This document shows positions 59,562 to 64,000 of a DNA stretch of 64,000 nt, one piece after another (position 1 is the stretch's first letter; each line of letters starts with the position of its first letter). This stretch comes from Epichloe hybrida (Eukaryota; Ascomycota; Sordariomycetes; Hypocreales; Clavicipitaceae). Location of the stretch: positions 496,001-560,000 of the forward strand of contig JAFEKR010000030.1 in the NCBI GenBank assembly GCA_019022495.1. Reading direction: 5' to 3'. Made by a program: the position numbers and the translations under genes. The notes beneath the pieces were generated by a model. The model saw only the letters and a program-made list of their open reading frames with translations. It did no database searches and was not told the DNA's origin.

Positions 59562-60099
59562 AAATAGCTATCAGGGAATAAGTAGCGAAGCGCCCGCGAG
59601 TTAAAGATATTACAGAAGAAGACAAATAAGATCATTAAGGCCATGAATAATCCAGATAAGGCAATAATACCTTAAATAAGGGAAAGAAAGATCTACTAGG
59701 TAAGGTTAGGCAAAGGATTTTAAATTAACTATATAATAAGGTCTTCTAGAAGAAGCTTAGAGTACCCTTTTAAGATATCTGCTATATTATACTAATGCTA
59801 GCAGAAGCAGTTAGTAATAAGTGTCTCCTATAGGCAAAAGGCATTAAAGATATTTATTATTATAACAGGGATACACTAGGGCCTATGCCTCCTTTAAGAA
59901 TATTTAAGGTTAAAACAACTTTAAGACTAATTAATCTAGAGAACTAGATTAATTCTATTATCTAGATAATAAAGGATGCTCTTAAAGAGGATAAGAGAAA
60001 TAAAGCAAAGGCTAAGGTAAATCCGCTAAAGACTACCCTAATGCCCCTGCTAAAAATTAACGCTACCCTATGGGAAAGGATCTAGGAGAGGCTTGGAAC

Positions 60100-61300
60100 T
60101 TAAGTGTAATAGAATAGACCTTAATAGAATCTAATTAATTTACCTAAAGCAAACTTTATGCTTAACGCGATTATAGAACCGCAAGCTATAGTTAACTAGT
60201 TATAGGATTTACTATACTTATAAGTTTGTTTAGATAACCTGGAAGGAGAGCTTCTCCTAGGGCTTATTAATATAGGCTTACAAGGAAATATAATCACTAA
60301 AAGCATAGCTAGATACTTAGGTCTAAAAATCTATCCTATGGACGTAATAAATACTACTTTATTCTTCTTGTATAAGATTAAGATAATTAGGGAGGTTTAG
60401 ATAAAGCTATATCTAGGAAATATCTGGATACCCACTAACTTCTATATTAGCCTAGACTCTATTAACGTGAGCCTAGTTCTAGGAATGCTATTTTTTAGGC
60501 TATTATAAATATAGTTTAACTATTTAAGAAGTAATAAACTCTTTATCTAGTGCTACTTTAGAGATATTATTATTATCTTAAGAGTTATAGGAAGCATCTA
60601 ATAGTAATACACTAATATATAACTAGCTTAGTAACCTGCTATTAATGTTATTATATTTAGCTATCCTAAAGTAAAGGAAGAGGAAGATTAAATGGTTTGT
60701 AAAGGGTTAGAAGTAGAAATAAGCGATAATAAAGTACTAATCCCTATTATAACTAGAGAAGGGACTAATATTTTCTAAGAAGTTATTAAGGATGTGATAG
60801 TAAACCACTTAAAGTAGTTACAGAGGACTTCTAACCCCTAAGGCAGCTAAAACCACCTAATCTTATAATAAACATAATATATAAACACAAAGCTAATAAG
60901 ATTTATCCACGTAATAATGTGCCTTCTAACAGGTTAACCCTAGAAGGAGACCCTAAATGGAAGATAAAGAAATAGGAAGAAGCAAAATTATGTTTAGATA
61001 TATCTAGGAAATATAATAAGTATATTACTAGGAGATTTAGCAAGAACCTACGAGGTTTTAGAATAACCTAGGAATAGCTAGATTAGATAGTTAAGGGGGT
61101 GTAAGAACATTTAATATAAGAAGAAGTTAATGTTTTTAAGGAAATCCTTTATAACTAAGAAGCAGCGCTAGCATAGGACTTATTTAAGTGTAAAAAAGTT
61201 AACCTGCTAGTAGCACCACTATAAGTTATTAAGGTTATTAAGCATAAGGCATGGTAAGCTAGTTCTATCCTAATACCTCTTAGGTTATAAGGGAAACTAG
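60100..61300 (+). pseudogene. Protease-like and linker region of the plus-strand Gypsy polyprotein
   Basis: The plus-strand reading includes LIIGL-type and NIITKSIARYLGLKIYPMD stretches, like the retropepsin C-terminal part of fungal Gypsy elements (LIS...A..LGL...). Many stops. Position before RT fits. Confidence 0.5.
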
Positions 61301-61339
61301 TTAATCTATTAAAGAAAAAGTTAAAGTATAGGTATTTAG

Positions 61340-62570
61340 AAGAAAGCTATAGTTCTTATAGGAACCCTTACTTTCTTATTATAAAGAAGGATAAAGGGAT
61401 TTGCCTAATTCTATTAGCTACTAAGTATAATAAAGTTATAATATATAACGCGCTAATCCCTTAAGGAGCGAAGGTATTTAGTAAGAGCTTTGTAATATGT
61501 AAGATCTTATCTATTATTAATCTCTTATTAGGATATGATTAAGTGGAATTAGTAGAGAGAAGTAAAGATATAACTATGATTTCTACTGTAATTAGCCTTT
61601 TATAACTTTACTGCTTGCTATAGGGAGCTACTAACTTAGTAGCCTAATTTATTAGGATTATTAGCTAAATCCTATTTAACTTAATCCCTAAGATTTGCGC
61701 ACCCTTTCTGGATAACATTACCGTTAAGGGGCTAACCATAACGTATGATAAAGAAGTAATTATGCCTAGAGTACGTAGATATATGATAGAGTATTTGATT
61801 AATATTGATAAAGTTTTAGTTAATATCAAACTCTCTAGTTATATAGCTTTAGTAGCTAAGTCAAAATTCTACTAGAAGTTAGCTGAAATTATAGGATTTA
61901 TGTGCGGGATAAATGGATAAAAACTAACTAAGGCGAAGATTATAAAGATTCTAGACTAGAAAGTTTGCTATAATTTATTAGAAGTGCAATCTTTTATTAG
62001 ATTAATAGGAGTTTACTATATTTAGGTTAAACACTACGCATAGAAGGTAAGACTACTAGTGATTTTACTATGGAAGATAATGGAGTAGGAATAGGGACTA
62101 GAGTAATAAGAAGCTATGGATATTTTAAAGAAGGTAATAACTATAGCCCTAGTTCTTGTTTTACTTAATCTTAGACTAGGCTTTAGGGAAATCATCCTTA
62201 TAGTAAACGCGAGCTTGCTAGGATAGGGAGTAGTATTACTATAAATTATTAATAGTAAATGCTATCCTGTTTAATATAAGAGTGGTGTCTAGACTATTAC
62301 TAAGGCTAAGTATAACGCCACTAAAAGAGAATGCTAAGTAGTTGTTTATACGTTAAGAAGACTATAAATTCACCTTTATAGAGTTCCCTTTATATTAGAA
62401 ATAGATTTATAAGTCCTAGTGCACTAGCTTAATAGAGCTATTAATAATATACCTAGAGCTCTTGTTACGCGATGGATAAGCTATATACTACTATTTGATT
62501 TTTTAGTGTGATATGTCCCTAGTAAGAAGAATAGAATTGCTAATGCCCTGTCTAGAAAAGGCCCTAGACT
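61340..62570 (+). pseudogene. Gypsy reverse transcriptase and RNase H, RIP-damaged
   Basis: The plus-strand reading gives the ordered motifs of fungal Gypsy pol. RT motifs are NPYFLIIKKDKGICLI, LLLGYD.VEL.ERSKD, the GATNLVA.FIRII core and CAPFLDNITVKG (catalytic FLDD changed to FLDN). RNase H motifs are LGFREIILIVNASLLG, TKAKYNATKREC and LVTRWISYILLFDF, ending VPSKKNRIANALSRK. Former Trp and Gln codons are TAG or TAA. Confidence 0.85.
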
Positions 62571-62699
62571 ATTAGATTAATTAGATTAAGAAGTTAAAGG
62601 AGATATTAAAGACTTTATTAACCTATATCTTAATAGTGTTAAGATAAAAGAAAATAGTAAGAAGGACTATTCGTAGGAGATATAATAGGTAATTAATTT

Positions 62700-63960
62700 C
62701 TTATCTACCCTTTAAAGACTAATTAATCTTAGTGCTAGGGATTATAGGAAGCTTTATAATAAAGTAAAGAAGTTCTACTTAGAAAATGGATGCCTGTAGA
62801 AAAGACTAATAGGAATTATAAAAGGACTAGCGTTAGTTATTAATATTCCTAAGTAGTAATGCGTAATAGTTAAAGCTATCTATAAAGAACTTAGTTATAA
62901 AGGCATTAAGGTAGTCTTCTAAGTAACAAAACAGTGGTACTAGTGGAAGGGACTCTAGAATATAACTTAAGAGATACTAACCTATTGTAAGATATGTTAA
63001 AAGTTTGCGCCTTAGTAACCTTGAGAACTATCTGTGCTAGTTGCACTAGGGAACCTAATAAGTAAGATCTATATTAACACTTAGCACCTTCTAATTAATT
63101 ATGGATATAAGTATCTCTTGGAAGCTAGGTGTAACTTAATAGGGTGGGTAGAGGCTATACTAGTTAGGAATGTAATGGTACTAGCAATTAGAAAATTCCT
63201 ATTATTATTAATTAGTAGGTTTAGACTTTTTTAGTTTGTGGTCTATAATAGAGGTCCTAAGATGCAAGGAAATCTTAAGGAAGTACTTATAAATGTTAGT
63301 ATTAAAGGAATCTAAATATCTAGGTATAACCTGAAGGTGAATTCTCCTGTTAAAGCTAGATACTAGTCCCTTACGTCTGCTTTAGTAAAATTAGGAGGGT
63401 TAAATAGCTAATAGGTAAAGCACCTTAATAAAGCCCTTCTTATAGACTACTTTACTGTTCGCAAATTACATAGGAAATTCGCTTTCTATTTAATCTATAA
63501 ATAGGAACTAATCCTACTATTAGAAGTTAAGTTTCTAACCTAGAGGCTAATTAACTAGGAAGTAGTTACTACTAGTTAGGACCTGTTTAAAGCTTAAGTC
63601 TAAATGCTTAAAAGGAAGGTAGAGAATATTAGGAAAGTAAGGAAAAAGGTATTTAACTTTAGGAAGCAACTTATAAACTAAACTAATAAGAACTAAGCTA
63701 CCTCTCTTAGGAAGGATTAATTAAAACTAGGGGATCTTATTCTAGTATATAATATTAGAAGGAATATTAACATATTTACTACGAAGAAACTTATAATAAG
63801 ATAGAATAGACCTTTCTAAATCTATAAGTAAGCGCTGATTTCTAGAGCCTATTATCTAAAAACACTAGATAAGGTTTACCTTATAAAAACCATTTTAGGG
63901 GACTATATTAAAAAGTTTATCCTAGATATAGAAGGTTAGTAGACTTTAATAGTAGATATG
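62700..63960 (+). pseudogene. Gypsy integrase, RIP-damaged, running toward the right edge
   Basis: The plus-strand reading shows the HHCC zinc region (YKELSYKGIKVVF then TYCKIC), a core beginning NYGYKYLLEARCNLIGW.EA, and a later C-terminal part with LGDLILVYN. Its His and Asp residues are partly replaced through C-to-T and G-to-A changes. The polyprotein end and 3' LTR lie beyond the window. Confidence 0.78.
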
Positions 63961-64000
63961 TGGTTATATGCTCCTTAATAACACTAGGTAAGGGAGGAGA

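Larger units (their letters stand above)
56754..59563. mobile_element. Small non-autonomous LTR retrotransposon (TRIM/LARD-like)
   Basis: Two long direct repeats (about 56,754-57,236 and 59,034-59,561) flank 1.8 kb with no coding capacity. They share CTAGGAATAT...GACCCC at the left and GTTTTGCCC.GA.A at the right. ATAG occurs on both outer sides (4 bp seen, ends uncertain by a few bases). Excising the unit restores the host Gypsy reading frame. The interior is filled with tandem repeats. CG, CA and TG are largely kept, so RIP has been light. The repeats differ by transitions, a 3-bp difference at the start and a 42-bp duplication. Confidence 0.75.
19196..64000. other. AT-rich RIP-mutated isochore made of nested transposons
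   Basis: From about 19,195 to the right edge the DNA is strongly AT-rich and full of TA steps. CA and TG are depleted over long stretches, and coding frames are broken mainly by TAG/TAA where Trp or Gln is expected. Repeat copies within the block differ almost only by C/T and G/A transitions. This is the signature of RIP. No intact host gene was found. Damage is uneven: strongest in the Copia relics near 32.7-44.5 kb, weak in the 461-bp MITE and the 2.8-kb LTR element. Confidence 0.88.
44525..64000 (+). mobile_element. Plus-strand Gypsy retrotransposon, interrupted twice, cut by the right edge
   Basis: The left end is placed at 44,525 because homology between the two Copia relics breaks there and a TG-start sequence (TGTGTGCCTTAAGATGCG) begins. 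Its pieces are 44,525-46,824, 56,162-56,753 and 59,564-64,000. Reading across the small LTR element, the frame continues (NYNGKII joined to AIRE). The last piece holds protease-like, reverse transcriptase, RNase H and integrase regions on the plus strand. A C-run precedes CTTCTCTGATTAAAACG near 44,815. The 5' LTR length cannot be set because the 3' LTR lies outside the window. Stops replace many Trp and Gln codons. Confidence 0.75.

Noticed and set aside
56754..64000. Taking the repeat at 59,034-59,561 as the 5' LTR of the downstream Gypsy polyprotein
   Set aside because: Removing 56,754-59,563 rejoins the Gypsy reading frame across the ATAG flanks, so both repeats belong to an inserted unit and not to the host element.

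Overview
This window comes from a filamentous ascomycete, most likely a Sordariomycete and probably Hypocreales. The evidence is short introns of about 55-140 bp with CTAAC-type branch sites, the gene families present, and transposons heavily damaged by C-to-T and G-to-A changes of the RIP (repeat-induced point mutation) type. The window has two halves with a sharp border near 19.2 kb.

Bases 1-19,195 are of normal composition and gene-bearing. In order they hold: a broken Zn2Cys6-type transcription factor cut by the left edge; a C2H2 zinc-finger gene; a long intergenic stretch; a small secreted peptide gene; a dynamin/Mx-like GTPase; a four-exon glutathione S-transferase-like gene, convergent with the dynamin; a secreted GMC oxidoreductase, divergent from the GST; an unrecognised cysteine-containing gene; a PLAC8 gene; a mitochondrial Mtf2-like gene; and cmr1, a WD40 chromatin protein divergent from the Mtf2-like gene. 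I rebuilt exon structures by hand for six genes. One intron, in the dynamin gene, must be GC-AG.

Bases 19,196-64,000 are an AT-rich isochore with no intact host gene, made of nested transposons. In order: a Gypsy integrase-end relic; a left hAT-like element; a complete 10.7-kb chromodomain Gypsy element (21,432-32,121) with 207-bp LTRs, TSD TGTAT and an extra ~936-codon frame downstream of pol; a short less-mutated island; a tandem pair of 2.4-kb Copia RT relics, the first split by a 6.7-kb Copia element; and a plus-strand Gypsy element running from 44,525 past the right edge. That last element is itself interrupted twice. The first interruption is a hAT-like element (46,825-56,153, 8-bp TSD), which carries a second 6.7-kb Copia copy (TSD ATAAG), a ~100-bp tandem array and a 461-bp Mutator-like MITE (9-bp TSD). 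The second is a small non-autonomous LTR element (56,754-59,563) full of tandem repeats.

Insertion order can be read from the nesting: Copia relics and Gypsy first, then the hAT-like element, then Copia B and the MITE. The MITE and the small LTR element are the least mutated, so they are probably the youngest. All calls come from reading sequence by eye, with no database search. Exon borders and target-site duplications were checked by base counting. Transposon domain limits are approximate.
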